From Lateolabrax maculatus (taxonomy: Eukaryota; Chordata; Actinopteri; Acropomatiformes; Lateolabracidae), in contig CM062212.1 in assembly GCA_031216445.1 (NCBI GenBank), positions 6,022,501 through 6,086,500 of the forward strand: a DNA stretch of 64,000 nucleotides, in the 5' to 3' direction. The notes under the pieces were generated by a model. The model saw only the letters and a list, made by a program, of their open reading frames with translations, was not told the origin of the DNA and made no database searches. Both the position numbers and the translations under genes were made by a program. Positions 46,912-59,496 of this stretch are shown here, piece by piece (within the stretch, counting starts at the first letter, position 1; each line of letters opens with the position of its first letter).

Positions 46912-47010
46912 GCTGACAAGTCGATTAATCAACTTGTCAATTGTCAGAAATTGATGGGCAACGATTTTCATAATTGATTAATTGTTTTAAATCTGTTGCC
47001 AAAAGGTGAC
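46912..47010. mobile_element. hAT-type MITE fragment
   Basis: CAGCTGACAAGTCGATTAAT, CTTGTCAATTGTCAGAAATT and GGGCAACGATTTTCATAATTG follow the terminal arm of the same family as 11127-11447. The rest of the element is missing or unrecognisable. Confidence 0.55.
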
Positions 47011-47290
47011 TCATGGACGGGATAGTGACTTTGAGCTATGACACCACAAATATTAAAAAAGTCCAAGAGGTTGAATTCTTTCTGAAGACGCCATAGATAT
47101 TTGAAAAGTTTGTCTACAAGATGAGGAGAAAAATAGTTTTGTCTTGACCAAATATACTCTAAAATATTGTTTTGACTCCTATGAGGTGTTTTCAGTTTTC
47201 TTAAAGGAAATGACAATTGACAAACAATTCCTGAGCTTCCTGAGCTGTATAAACAGAATAGCATATTTATTAATGGATTTCACGGCTAGC
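47011..47290. other. Non-coding spacer
   Basis: AT-rich sequence, nothing recognised. Confidence 0.4.
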
Positions 47291-47307
47291 TTTTTTTTTT
47301 TTTTTTT
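47291..47307 (+). repeat. Poly-T run
   Basis: Seventeen consecutive T. Confidence 0.95.
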
Positions 47308-47441
47308 ATCAAACTTAGTCTACTTGATAATTGATGTCACATTTGCTTTTGTTAATATGAGAGGTGTCTTACCGATATGTTCAGTCTCTGCATATAGAAA
47401 CCACATGTTGGTTTGGAACAAGGTCAGGTCAGCTCCTCTCT

Positions 47442-47478
47442 CACACTCACACACACACACACACACAAACACACACAC
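47442..47478 (+). repeat. (CA)n microsatellite
   Basis: A CA run with short interruptions. The open frames over it on both strands are artefacts. Confidence 0.95.
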
Positions 47479-47888
47479 GTTCATTACAGAAACACTTAAC
47501 ACAGATAACTGATTTTAGGTCCGCATTGCACCTCTTCTCTCTTACAGTTGACACAAAGGAATTTTTGGATTAACCTTATCTCTACACTTCAAGTACAGCT
47601 TCAGGCATCTAAACACACACAGCCATCAGCAGAGCCTCTCAGACCTTTAGGAGGTCAGGAGGTGAAGAGGCAATGATCGGCCTGTCAGCTCCCCTTCTCT
47701 CTTCAAGGACGGGCACACCGAGTGCACCCCTGAGACAGACTCCTCACAGCCTGAGACAGACGAGGCGGATCTGTCTCCACACACAGATGCTGTAATGTCA
47801 AGTACTCAGCCTGTAGCACTTGTCAAGCCTCTGGCACCTGTTAATCGCTTCCTCCAGTAGCTCCTAATAACCCTCCACTCAGCGGGAA
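47479..47888. other. Non-coding stretch, nothing recognised
   Basis: No gene or repeat is supported. Confidence 0.4.
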
Positions 47889-47909
47889 ACACACAGACAC
47901 ACAGACACA

Positions 47910-47943
<34 letters not shown>
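47889..47943 (+). repeat. (CA)n microsatellite with CAGA units
   Basis: ACACAGAC units pass into a pure CA run. Confidence 0.95.
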
Positions 47944-47945
<2 letters not shown>

Positions 47946-48115
47946 TAAACATTGAAACACATGTACATGTGCTGCACAGGCACATTCAGGCAGGCACATG
48001 GACCAAGCTGGTTGTTCACACACTGTAATATGTAGTAGTATATACACAGTATAGACTTGCATATACACATTATTGATCCAGTTTAAGTCCAATTTTTACT
48101 AAGAAATGTACAGCG

Positions 48116-48132
48116 TTTTTTTTTTTTTTTTT
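48116..48132 (+). repeat. Poly-T run
   Basis: Seventeen consecutive T. Confidence 0.95.
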
Positions 48133-48579
48133 CTTTTAAGTAGGAGATTCGTTTATACCAACTTTCACACAGATTTTATGGTTCTGCGCACCCAAAGGCA
48201 GTTGTGTTTCCTGGTGCAGGAAGACACTGATTGTTTTATAGTAAACAAGGGACTCTGAAAATGCTTAAGGGGTATAGGAAATGAAGAGCCAGAGTCAAAA
48301 GCTGCTGAATATAAACAAGTAAAAGAAAACAATAAGAAGCAAAACTATAGAGTGTTTGCACTGCAAATGGTATTTTTAAAATACAAATTTGACTTGAAAC
48401 CAACACCAAGAAATTCCCTTTCTATTTTTGGAAATAATAATTACTTTAATAACATAATTAATTGATTACCCAATGATTATCAAATCAGTTAAACTGAATC
48501 AAATTACATTAGATAAGTCCCAGTGGCTGATATCCAAGATCTGATAATACCAGCATCATATATCATTTATTAGTCAACT
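48133..48579. other. Non-coding stretch, nothing recognised
   Basis: AT-rich sequence with no supported gene or repeat. Confidence 0.4.
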
Positions 48580-48785
48580 TCCTGTTTCACACGTTGGCCT
48601 GTATATGCAGACACAAAGACTTCACACTCTTTCAGCATGCGTCACACTTTGTGGCCCGTCTGAAGTGGATTGTCTGCCCGGTTCTGCGTGGCACCACAGG
48701 ATGCCCGTTCAAAGGCTGGTAATCACGGCCCTAATGAGTCGCTTATCCTGCATTAGGTAATCAGCATATAAAGACTCAAATGTGA
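48580..48785. promoter_or_regulatory. Candidate conserved non-coding element
   Basis: GGTAATCACGGCCCTAATGAG and CTGCATTAGGTAATCAGCA (48749-48766) are dense homeodomain-like words, and TATAAA lies at 48767-48772. The block is GC-balanced and free of repeat similarity. It could be an enhancer or a promoter; no adjacent gene is visible. Confidence 0.35.
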
Positions 48786-48861
48786 GAGAGGGGAAACACG
48801 CGCATAATGGAGAGCAGACTTGGCCAAGACAACAAACCTTGAATATTAAGCTGATGTTTGA

Positions 48862-48894
48862 GTGTGTGTGTGTGTGTGGGTGTGTGTGTGTGTG
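48862..48894 (+). repeat. (TG)n microsatellite
   Basis: A TG run with one GGG interruption. Confidence 0.95.
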
Positions 48895-49369
48895 GGCTTG
48901 GAAAATTTGGCACAGCGACAGTCAGAAAGGCCCCGGGTTGTGTTCGTCTCTGTGTTTGAGTGTGTGTATTTGACTGTGTGATTCTGTTCACAATGAAAAC
49001 AATGGGAAAACTGCTTACAGCCCGTACGTCTGTCTGTCTTCCATGTCATCCTCTGCTGCTCATATTTGATGTCTCTAATTCCCCCTGAAACTTTTTCAGG
49101 GAAACACAGACTGCTTTACTTACTCCTTGATGATTGGTATTTCACATTATCCAGGTGTCTAATTCTTTAGCAAACATGTAGACATTGAATTTGTGTTGAA
49201 ACGATGCCTGCACCAAGGTTAAAAGCACCAGAAAGTTCAGAAGTTAAGTTAGAAAGAAAATCTGTGACTATGATTTTTTTCGGTGCTGTAACATTCAGTA
49301 ATGATTTTGTAACTTTGACCATGAACCTCTGTTAAATGCTTGCTGGTACCTTTTTTGTACTCTTCACTT
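48895..49369. other. Non-coding stretch, nothing recognised
   Basis: No supported gene or repeat. Confidence 0.4.
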
Positions 49370-49590
49370 TTACGGTAAACTTAGGGCTTTTATTCAAATA
49401 CTTTGTTACAGTTATGGCAAGATCATAGTCATGGTTAAGGTTAGAAAAAACATCATGGTTTAAATAAAAACAATGTTGACGGTTGGTAAGATGCAAACGG
49501 CCTGTGTCGAAGTCACACCCTCCAACGCCCAGCCAACCGCCATGACCTCCTCCTACAACAACAAGCAACTTTCTCCCACTGATACTGAAG
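49370..49590. repeat. Dispersed repeat related to the right half of 3051-3917
   Basis: GGTTAAGGTTAGAAAAAACATC and ATGGTTTAAATAAAAACAATG parallel the words at 3540-3600 (AACATCGTGGTTTGGGTTAAA and TAAGGTTAGG). The pattern, followed by GTTGACGGTTGGTAAGATG, recalls a common fish repeat. Divergence is high. Confidence 0.4.
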
Positions 49591-50083
49591 ATGGTCACTA
49601 TTTGCACTGCTCTCTACTCAAGGAACATACACATTTAAGATTTTGAACAAACAACTAATAACAAATCAGGAATTAATTATACTCAGTAGCATTTTATCAA
49701 ACACCAGTGACAAATCTAAATCCTTCCAAATGCCTTATCAAACCTGATTAGTTTTACCTTTCAGGATTTGCCTAATGTGCTTGCACAAACAATATAGGGC
49801 AGAAAGCAGCCAAAGTTTCATTTAGACAATTACGGAATAAATATTAATTAGCTTCAGCTGTTAAAATCTGCCACCAGTGTCATTTGTCAGCTGTGTTTCC
49901 TGTGTGGAGGACAGGTCTGTCAAAGTTAGGAGCTCATCAAAGTTCCCGTTCCCTATTCCAACGGTAGGTGATGTGTTTGCATCCTCTTGCTGAGAACAGC
50001 CTGGACCATAGTCTGCATTAACCCTTGTTCACAACCTGTAAGAACATTCAAAGAGCATCCTTCGTACAGGAGCCTCTGCTACT
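49591..50083. other. Non-coding stretch, nothing recognised
   Basis: No supported gene or repeat. Confidence 0.4.
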
Positions 50084-51130
50084 CTAGGCTTTCATTTCCG
50101 CAAGTACCACAGCTGTATAATTCTGGCCTGCCATTACCTCTTTGCTCAGCCTGGACTCACTCTTTCCAACTCGGGTTCGGGAGGTCTGCTTTGTCAGCAT
50201 GGCACTGCTAGAGTCCACCACCAGGTTCTTGGGTTGACGCCATGACAAGCAATGACCACCCTCTGGCCACAGATCCTTGCAGCTGTTCGTGATGAAAGTT
50301 TTGAACAGGGTCCACACTGACGTCATGTCCCCAACCTCCCTCTAAAACACAAGACAAGTTCGCTCAGAGGTGAAAACAAGAGGCGTAAGTAGGAGAGATT
50401 AACACATTTGGGTCTACTGAGTCTGGCAACCTCCAGTTATGTCTGATCCAACTCAGCATCAGATGGTGCTCACTCTGCAGTTCCACAGCTCTTTTCATTT
50501 GATTGTCCAGAACGTAAGGTTTTGGCCCAGGGTTCCTTGTACACGCCTTATATTCCAGTCCCTAACAGGGGTCAGCGAGTGTATTTCCATGGCCCAACTG
50601 ATCCCCATTGTAAAGAGGCTTCCACTGATGTCCACTATCTCTGCAGTGCTGGCTGTGCGTACATTGTTTTGCCAATCTATATGTTTATAGGCCAAAACTA
50701 CAGCAATAAGACCAGGTTGTAAGAAATATTCATCAAGTTCTTGCTCAGTGCTGCTAAGGATGGAGTTTATAACAGAACCGCTGTCCTGCAGAAGTACTGC
50801 AAAAGCATACCGGTAAAGCTGCGTATTGTCACACCACACTGCATTGTGTAAAGCGCATCAAATGACACTGATAGCACACACCAGACACACCATAGAAACA
50901 AAAGTCAAGGTACAGTAGCTGGGATGTGCCATTCTGGGTGCGCATGGGATACATTTTCCTGCTTTCCTGCAGTGTTTACACAATAGCTGTGATTTGGACA
51001 CCCATGCCAATGCCATTGTTATAAAAGAGCTGCAGACTAACTTGAGCAAAATACCAGAATCATGGTCTTCGAGAGAAGGTCCGAGTGTTTTCTGCAAAAT
51101 GACATTAGTGTTCTTAAACATTGGCTGAGC
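50084..51130 (-). pseudogene. Possible decayed coding sequence, unidentified
   Basis: Read on the minus strand, one frame runs from 51130 to 50498 (211 codons) with a single in-frame stop near 50860. A second frame is open from 50561 to 50367 and includes NPGPKPYVLDNQMKRAVELQ. A third starts at ATG 50326 and stays open to 50084. The three follow one another with small overlaps or gaps, as expected for one old coding sequence broken by frameshifts. The region is GC-richer than its flanks. I recognise no protein family, cysteine pattern or reverse-transcriptase motif. A chance arrangement or an unknown repeat is also possible; a single stop in about 210 codons is near what chance allows in 64 kb. 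Confidence 0.2.
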
Positions 51131-51825
51131 TTAATTTGTGACTGAACAACAGCATATTTTTGTTCACACTTGCAGTCAGACAGAAAGGGAAGTGAATTTT
51201 TGCCTCGACTGTTGCAGCTCTGGATACACAACAAGTGGATGGCCCCATTTATGAACTGGTATTAGGGTTTATTAAACTAGCGCTGCTGTGCTCTGGAAGC
51301 CACCTCTGATAGAAGATCAAGATTCAGCATTCCAGTCTTTGATCTCGGTGCTAGTTTACCCTGAGAAAACTATAAGGGGATGAAGGGAAAAACAAGCCCG
51401 ACGTAATTATGGGAAAACTAATTTCTCCTGGCTTCCTGTTATTGAGAACATGCTGCAAATAGGCTGACGGCACGACATTAACAATGTTTCCTCTGACTGG
51501 GTGACTGCCTCTTTGATCTGCTCAGAAATAGTCACACTGCCAGTTCTGAGATAGAGAGTGAGATGGTATAGCATGAGGGAGGTGGAGAGCAAAATACGAG
51601 AAAAAGAAAGAGAAAAAAATGGAAAGGGAGACGCAGAAACAAAATCACCATAGTTAATCACAATGTAATGTCTGCAACGGGGAATGTGAGACATTAGTTC
51701 ATTCTAGATTAAATCCAGATTTTGGTCACTAGAAATTAAGCCTGAAACTCACAACCAAAATTCTCAGTGTATAAGTGCAACAGGCCATGCCTTGTCCTCC
51801 AGTGAGGGTGTTTAATAGCACCTAA
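51131..51825. other. Non-coding stretch, nothing recognised
   Basis: A purine-rich tract lies at about 51585-51635. No gene is supported. Confidence 0.4.
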
Positions 51826-51856
51826 TTAACATGTTATATCTCATTTGTTTAGAGAT
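51826..51856. mobile_element. Small fragment of the 28874-29225 MITE
   Basis: TTAACATGTTATATCTCATTTG followed by TTTA matches the interior of that MITE (about 29070-29093) almost exactly. The fragment is about 30 bp, so kinship is likely but not certain. Confidence 0.35.
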
Positions 51857-54800
51857 ATCCTTTGGTATACACCAACAGGCTTTCGTGGTTTGAGGTCAAC
51901 GAAATTCTGTAACCTCCTGCAATTATTTACAATGTCACGCAGCGCATTATGGTCCTAAACATGCATGGGTTTTAAATTCTCTGCTAACTATTAAACTAGA
52001 TGTGTGCAATGAGATGCTACTGTACTACTGTGCTACTTTCAAAGAGTTCTGATGATTTGTTTTAGTGACATGCTTGGTCAGAGACTCTATAGGCAATACT
52101 CTTCAACTCTTGTTCATGGAAACAACTGTACCATGCTGTGGTGCTGAACTCCAAACAATGCAACCAGAAAGAGTTGAGACTCAAACATTTACTGCAGCTG
52201 GTAATCTGTGGCTGACAGCTTAAATGGAAAATGATAGATCCCACACAAAAATTAAGTGAAAAATAAAAGGAAAAGGCGTATCCAAATATTTATATTTAAT
52301 CCCAAATTGATATGTTTGTGCATAACATTTCCCCAGAACCTGTGGTTTCCCACTGCTCCCTGGAGCGGGTTAGAAACGATGATCCAATGCTGTAGCGGCA
52401 CGCAAGCTGTAATTTAAATGCAAACACAATTATAAAAGTGGGATCCTCCACTATTATTAGTGGTAAGAGTCGCAGCACTGTACGTATCTGATATTGCTCC
52501 AGAATGAGTTGTAGTTGTAGAGTTGTCTCGTCTGAGACTGGCAGACTGTTTGGTGCTGTTATGGTTTTAGTGAGCCAATCATCCCCAACATCCTGGAAGT
52601 CAAAGACAGAATGAGCAAAAAAAAAATTAAGAAAAATGCAAGACAAATTTGAAACCCTAAACCAGCCAAATTAAATAAGGCTTCTGTGCCAAACCAAGTT
52701 TAGGAAAACATGGTGTATAGGTACAGTTCAGCCTCTGACCGTCTGATAGATTCGTTCAGTTTGTGGTGCAAGCGTGGCATCTCCAGGAGTAACAGACATT
52801 GTTATAATTTTTATACTCTGGCAAGAAAACCTCAAACAAGGATCCCAGTAATCCAGAACTCATTAGAGGCTGTAGGTTTGTCATTACACGTAATATCCAG
52901 TAATAACATCACATAACAAAATGCAAAATATTTTAAACAAGACAGAAAGACGTGCTCAGTTTAATAATTTAAAGGATTTCTTAGAAAAAAAAAATTTTTT
53001 TCTCTGACATCTGAAGTGCAAAGTTACCTTGTGCACCTTTTTTTATTTTGTGTTTTTCTTTTCATAAAACTAACCAAACAGACAGAATACTACTTGAAGC
53101 ATGTAAGTGCCAATTTTGACTTGCAGGCCTGAGACAACTTGTTTGTAATCATAAATTTCCACCTTCTTTTCTGTCATATCTCAGCAGCGGGAACAAGCGG
53201 CCAGCAATGAAATGTCAGCTACTACAATTAGGACAAGTAAAAAAAAAATAGCTGAGACTGCTGCATTGTTTGGCCATTTTGCTTTTCTTCTGGTTAATTA
53301 CATTATATAGTTTGCAACAGAATACAAGATTCTGACATCCATTCAGTTTCCAGCTATCAGTTCATGACCCAAGAGATTAAATTCCAAATTTAAGGTTGGA
53401 AAATATACCATAAACATGTAGAAAAAACATATTTGATACAATGCAACTATAGACGTGCATGACACCTCGAACAGATGCATGTAAACCACTAACTGGATTT
53501 GTGGATTCACTACATACAGTATAATTTAAAGTCCTCCTCTTCTTTACTTTGTCAGCTTGGGAATCTTCAGAATTCCCCCGGAAACAAGCAGGAGAGTCAT
53601 TCCCAGCAGGTAATATCAGGACTGAAGCTCTGGTCTTAGGATGGCCACTGATCTTTGATCCTGTCTGCCAAGCTCAACTCACAGGAGTCACGCATACCAC
53701 AAACACGAGTCATCAGCAGTGAACCTTCCTTTACTCCCTGTTTTCTCTGTCTCCAACTTTGTCTCTTTCCATTCCTGTCTCTCTTTCTCCAATTTATTTC
53801 CTTATAATTATGAGCTGTTGTCAGCAAAGTAATTTGCATAGCAACTGTGTGGGCATGTTGAGCTAACTTTCTCAGGGATTTAATGCAATTCCCAACATAT
53901 GACAAGCCTGAGAACCAATATAAATAAAGTGGGTGCAAAGCTATTTGCATTTCAACCCCTGCTAAATTGACAGTATGCTTCAAAATAAGCTTCAAAGTGG
54001 AGCAAAACACTTAGTCACACGTCCAGCAACGTGACTGCTGTGTTTGTATGGGCAAGGTGCGTGCCTTTAAAAATAAAATTAAAAGGAATGTTATAGGGAT
54101 CACACCCAATTAAAACAAGATCTGTATTTAAATGGCATCTGCATTTTAAATTAGTCACTTTTCATCACCAGTGGAAAGAAGAGCACTAAATGAGAAGTGC
54201 TGCTCTGTTCTAAAGTTAAATTTAAAACAAATTTCCCATTATCAATCGAAGTTAATTCCTTATTTTTCAGTTTTGCTGGGCTAGAAGGATGTCACTCAAA
54301 GCCGTGCACAAATGCTCTGAAACCTATTCCTCGAATCAATGCTCGAAACAATTAGTTCCTCTATCCCACAACTATGAAAAACAAAACCTCTCGCACTTTG
54401 ATCCTCTTCTGCCAGCGTTTTGGTCAAACAGTATGTCCAGTACTGTGACGTCTTCTTTCTTGGATTGTTTTGGTTTATGAAGTGTGAGTTTCTGTAGGTG
54501 GAGCTCTTTTTCTTTTTTCAGCCACTGTGGCTACCACTGCTTATGTTAATTACAGTTCTTGTCATGTTTATTTCAAACCACTGCTACTGCTGCTGGAAAC
54601 ATAAAATGCATCACTTCCTTTGTGACAGAGCTCCCAGATTTGCTGTTTAGACCAGCAAATGAAAAAGCTTTCAAGTAGAAGGAAAATTATTTACATTAAA
54701 ATGCTTGAGATTATTGTTTCATTTGGCTGAATTTCTTTAGTCTTGAGGTAAGATGTACGTCTTATAGTTCATTGTACTCAGGAAACCATGGGAACTAAGC

Positions 54801-55552
54801 CAAACCAGACTTTAAACATTTAGACATTCGTTTAAGTTTGAGGCTCTGCTCACATCAGCATCTCTGTGCAGATTCACTGTTCCAACCATAACGGTGACTG
54901 TTTTCAGGGCATCTTTTGATTCAAACCATGCATACCAGTTGCTAAACTATGAAAGGAGGTGAATGAGGCCAACTTTATTTTGGAAAGTGAGGACTGCAGA
55001 GTCTTGGCAAGGATCAGGGGGCACTATTATATGCTCCTAGCACCAGGTATTTCAGGGAGGTTGACTCTGAACAAATGAGGGACAGTCAGTCTACGTTTGG
55101 GTTCACTGGGTCCATCTTCATATGAGCTTAATTTAACGGCTTGAGAGACATCCCATCCCCTGCAGAGAAAGCATCCTGGCCAATGTGACAGGGCTGCATG
55201 TATATTCTGAAGTCTTTTCACAGCCTTCACAGTGGCTCTCTCACCACTGGGTTTGAACTTTTTGACATTAAGTGGCTATTTAGTTGTAACCCTCCCAACA
55301 ACTTTCGTACAATGTGGCATTTAAAAGTGTCTGGGTATGTCTCAGCCAGAAATTAAGAATATCCATGTACTTGTTGCTTTAACATTGCCCATCGTAATAA
55401 AAGGTTGCACATCATACAAATAAAAGTAAGTGAAGTAAGTAGATACTCTGCACAGTTGGATCCTAGATCTAGATGTAAAATATAAACATTTTCAGAGGAA
55501 ATGAAAGTCAAAGTGCTCGACTGTCTTTGAATTTGACTAAACAACACAAAGT
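51857..55552. other. Long non-coding stretch, little recognised
   Basis: An A-run passing into a T-run forms a simple palindrome near 52986-53001. The frames at 52296-52646 and 53636-54010 (minus strand) have no recognisable domain. No transposon was identified. Confidence 0.4.
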
Positions 55553-55915
55553 ACAGGTGAGACTGATGGGAATGTCATTACTTTTGCAAATATTTGGTGG
55601 CATTAGAGAAAAGTCAGGTAATCACTAATCCACATTAGGATTCATCCCCTGGGCATCATGGACATCTGTATCAAATTTGATGGCAATCCATCCAATAGTG
55701 GTCAAAGAATTTCACTAAAACCCAAGCATTTCAACCTACTGGTGGCACTACAGGATAAGTTGCCAAAATAAGCAGGATTCATCCCCTGGAGGTCATGAAA
55801 GTCTATACAAAAATTGCATGGCAATCCAGCAGTTGTTGAGATATTTCAGTCTGGACCAAAGTGTTTAACCGTCGGACCATTTGACCGACCAACATTGCCA
55901 TCCTAGCCATGAGCT
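55553..55915. repeat. Dispersed percomorph repeat with an internal duplication
   Basis: The motif GGATTCATCCCCTGG appears twice (about 55639 and 55774). Each time it is followed by a variant of CATGGCAATCCA, and the second unit runs on into GATATTTCAGTCTGGACCAAAG and GACCAACATTGCCATCC. This is the intact counterpart of the repeat split at 37046/37822. I remember it as very common in percomorph genomes. Confidence 0.75.
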
Positions 55916-56875
55916 CTGTAAGGTACAGCAATGGTAAAGCGGGATTTTGACAAAAATCCTCAACACAAGATCCACTGTAAATCCTGTCCCTGTTTGAGAG
56001 TCAGTGAGAGTTGACACTTTGAATTCTGGTCTGCAATGCAACTCAGCTGCAATGTCTCCACATCCGTTAAAACTGTGTGTGTGTGTGGCACTACTTGATT
56101 CCCATCTCATACATGGAATAGATATTTCATTTAATTTAATCCGTAAAAGGATATAGAGAGAGGGGGATTCCCAGCATCCAGACTCTGAAATGAAGTTTCA
56201 ACCGTTGCCTGGAACACATTTTATGAGCACCTTTGATTCGGGGACAAACTCAGACTGCAGACATTCTTCACATTCCTGCTCCCTTCCAGTAAACACCAGT
56301 TGGGTGTTCAAAGTGGCATTTGATTTCTTCTCTGACTTTCTCTGACAGCAGCCTCACGCATCTAATGTGTCATCTGTTCATTGTTTGTCTGTGCTGCAGC
56401 GACTTTCATGTGCCGCTCTGTATGCAAATCCACACAACAAGACTGGAGCTGGGAGACACATGTGAGCCACATGCACTTCCCTCAATCTTCCTCTCTTTTT
56501 TTTCTGCCTGTTTTGTGACCACAGTTACACAATTGGCTTCTCATTTTTATGTAATCACTTCTCCAGTGAAAAACCACTGGAGTTTCCCAAATATTTGTTT
56601 TTCGCTGTGTAGAGAAGTGTCTTGCATTGGTCCATACACATGCCACACTTACTCACTGTAAATCATACCCAGTATTCTTCAGAAGTCAGACCATATGTAA
56701 GTCATTCAACGTTGGCACATTCCTCAAAATTTAGTCTTTACATGCTCCATCACTGTGACAAATATCCTGCATACCTGTGGGTCTTATCTACCTGGGGTGT
56801 AAATGGCAGCTTGGGGAGAAAAAGGCTTACCTGCGCATACAATAATGAGGCCGAAGGCATTGTAGTAAATCACTG
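55916..56875. other. Non-coding stretch, nothing recognised
   Basis: The plus frames at 56320-56891 have no recognisable domain. A short TG run lies at about 56075-56087. Confidence 0.4.
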
Positions 56876-56935
56876 GGGCTCAGTGGCTTAGCGCAACTGC
56901 CCTGGTTACAGCAACATACAAACCCCAAAAGGGAC
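56876..56935 (+). repeat. Possible tRNA-derived SINE head fragment
   Basis: GGGGCTCAGTGGCTTAGCGC resembles an A-box region of a tRNA-type promoter. No B box (GGTTCGAATCC-type) follows, so this is a relic or a coincidence. Confidence 0.25.
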
Positions 56936-57574
56936 AAAGCTACTGCTGCTGAGTGCAAAACGTGATGTTAATTGGTTATACAGCTTCCCAGAAATTTCTG
57001 GATTTTATTTTGCATTTCTCTGTGAATTAAAAGAATCCGTTACATTTTTGAAAATTCCTCTCACACATATTTATGTCAGTAAATTTGTACCACATTTATT
57101 TTTTAATGGATATGAAAAAGGGGATATTAAAAGCAGTAAATAAAGTAAGATATTATTGTTCAGTAGCAGAAAGTGGTCTCAATATATCGATGACGTGGTT
57201 TCGTAGAGTCGGGTTACTGATAGGTCAAATATGAATGACACAAAAAACACTTTTCCACCAATATTGTCATGTAAAACATTTGGGAATTCAACCAAATTGA
57301 ACTACTCCTGCTATTTCAATGTGTCAGATACATACTTAATCAACAAATAGATAAAGTCTGGTCTGCAGCAGGACACCAACTTTCCACGTCTTACTTTCCT
57401 CTAAGTAAAATGAAAGTAAGACAAGCAACTCAAAATCCTTGCTTTCAGTGTTGCTACATCGAGTACACTAGGTCTCACTAGTTCCTATACTGGCACTGAA
57501 CATCGGCACTGGACCTAAATTGTGAGGTGCAGAATTATCAAATATGAGCGAAATTCCATGGGATACTGGGCTGC
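56936..57574. other. Non-coding stretch, nothing recognised
   Basis: No supported gene or repeat. Confidence 0.4.
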
Positions 57575-57635
57575 TACTGTAAGGGAGATTTATACAGCCT
57601 TGTACTTAACCACTAGGCTGCCAGGGCACCACTGT
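57575..57635 (-). repeat. SINE-like fragment
   Basis: On the minus strand, CAGTGGTGCCCTGGCAGCCTAGTGG followed by TTAAGTACAAGGCTG recalls the 5' region of a common fish SINE (GCAGCCTAGTGGTTA). Only the head is present. Confidence 0.4.
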
Positions 57636-57689
57636 TTGCAACATAAATCTAAAAGATTTAATAGGATTGGAAAGTAGAAAAACATAGAA

Positions 57690-57895
57690 AAACATATTTC
57701 TGCTGCACAACACAATGTTTATTTATATACGGTATATTCCTCTAATTTTTGCTTTTTGTGATTTACTGGCTACATTGACCTCTTCAGGCTTCTAAAGAGA
57801 TTCAGATAAAACAAAAACTATTTTTGGTTGACCTGGACACCAATCTTACACATGTGACGATGGATAAGGGGTCACAAGTCAAAAATGTTTGGGAA
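57690..57895. mobile_element. hAT-Charlie-like element fragment
   Basis: GGATAAGGGGTCACAAGTCAA and TTTGGGAACCATG at the right end parallel the percomorph family ending TTGGGAACCACTG seen at 3917. The left end is not found. Confidence 0.45.
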
Positions 57896-57939
57896 CCATG
57901 TACTTAGGGAAAGAAAAGTTTTAATGTGCCTTTTTATTT

Positions 57940-58200
57940 TAGTAAGAAAAGCACAGGTGTAAATTATACAATGAATGATGGCTGAATTCCATTTAGCTAC
58001 TCCGGTTTCGGGGTCTTGGTGTTGTGCATCGTCATAGATTACTGGGACACTTGATTACGATGGACTCATTGCTTATGTTATTGGTAACACTTGAAATTTT
58101 CCTACTATGACAAGTCAAAATGTAGGATGATAGAAGGCTGGTAAGGGTCATAGACAGTGAAATGCTCCTTTGATTGTTACCATGCCTACAGTCAGAGACT
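57940..58200. repeat. Dispersed fish repeat, copy B
   Basis: AAGAAAAGCACAGGTGTAAA, GAATGATGGCTGAATTCCAT and GACAAGTCAAAATGT follow the order seen at 19773-19945 (copy A) in the same orientation. Confidence 0.6.
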
Positions 58201-59164
58201 TTACTGGACCCCTGTTTCACATTCCTGCTTGGTCTTACACTTCAAAACAGCTATGAAACTTGCTCACAGACTGAGAGGCCTACGAACCAATGGATTCTGG
58301 TAAAACCGCATGCGCAACAGCTCAGGATTGCTCTGGCAATTACTCATGTCTTTGAGAAGATTATTTGTTTTTATGCTACTTGATGCTGAACAGATTTTTA
58401 TGCATTATGATGCTGATGGCATCTTCAGTCAATTAATTTGAACTGAGTTTATTGCACAATGCAGTGACTTTTGGAATCATATCCATGTGGATACATTTTA
58501 TGGTAGAACAGTCAAATGCCAAGGTCAAATTTTATGAGTAACTTCATGTTACAGTCAGTTGGTAAATTTTCTCTCAAAAATAAAGCACAATCCACAGCAA
58601 ATTACCAATAACCTGCTTGTAATCTATTTTCATTACTAATGGAATGTGTTGGATATAAATAATAATGTTTTACATTACTTAGACAAACGGTATTAAAGGC
58701 CTTTTGGTATCCCCAGGTGATTCAATAAAAAACTTCAGTACTGAGTGATGAAAAGATAAGAACAAGAGATCCCAGAGGAAACTCCATATCACCATTAAAA
58801 ACAAGCTGAGCAGCTGGGGCACATGTGTGTTGGTTATGCAATAATGTATCTATCAGTAAAGGTTTTGCTGGTGTGTGCTCTTCAAAGCCAAGTAGTGCAA
58901 AAGAGATGCTGATTCAAGATGTTGGACTTGGGCGGAGGATCGTCTTCGAGCCAAATGGCACTGGACCGGTGACTGAGGACATGACCTGGCAGTTAGCACA
59001 TGGAATACGTTTTTCTTAAGATGGTTCAATAAAGGAAGTGACGAGGAGAAATTGAAGCCATATTGTGTTGTTGTCTCGCGGTCCTGAGCAGCTCGTGCAG
59101 GGTGAACTCTGTCTCACACAAAAGCACCTGGTGAGAAAGTGAAACAATTGAGGATAAAAAAGTT
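58201..59164. other. Non-coding stretch, nothing recognised
   Basis: No supported gene or repeat. Confidence 0.4.
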
Positions 59165-59496
59165 CCCCACACAACTCAGTCAAAGGGGTTGTTTACCTAA
59201 ATGACATATACAGAGATGCTTCCCTTTCTCCCGTGAAATATTTAATACTGATCAATGGACATAAAATCACCACCATTGCCAAAAATGGCCATCAGTGACA
59301 CATATCATGCATTTCCTGTAGTTTGCTTCACGATGATGATAATGTGACTCTGTAACTGCTGGATGTGTAAATAAGCAACTGTTCACTAACAAGTTAGTTT
59401 CAATTTAAAAAGGTGACGATATGTCAGTGTTGTGTTCACGACTTGTTTCTGCTGCCCCCAAGTGGGCAGAAAAAAATCAGTTGTTGCAGGTTTAAC
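59165..59496. repeat. Dispersed fish repeat
   Basis: The right end, CTGCTGCCCCCAAGTGGGCA, then AAAAATCAGTTGTTGCAGG and TTTAA, matches a common percomorph repeat terminus from memory. The left limit is a guess. Confidence 0.4.

Noticed and set aside
47841..48092. Valine/cysteine-rich minus frame
   Set aside because: Produced by the CA microsatellite at 47889-47943.
56876..56935. tRNA gene
   Set aside because: Only an A-box-like word is present. There is no B box, no cloverleaf and no terminator T-run at the right place.
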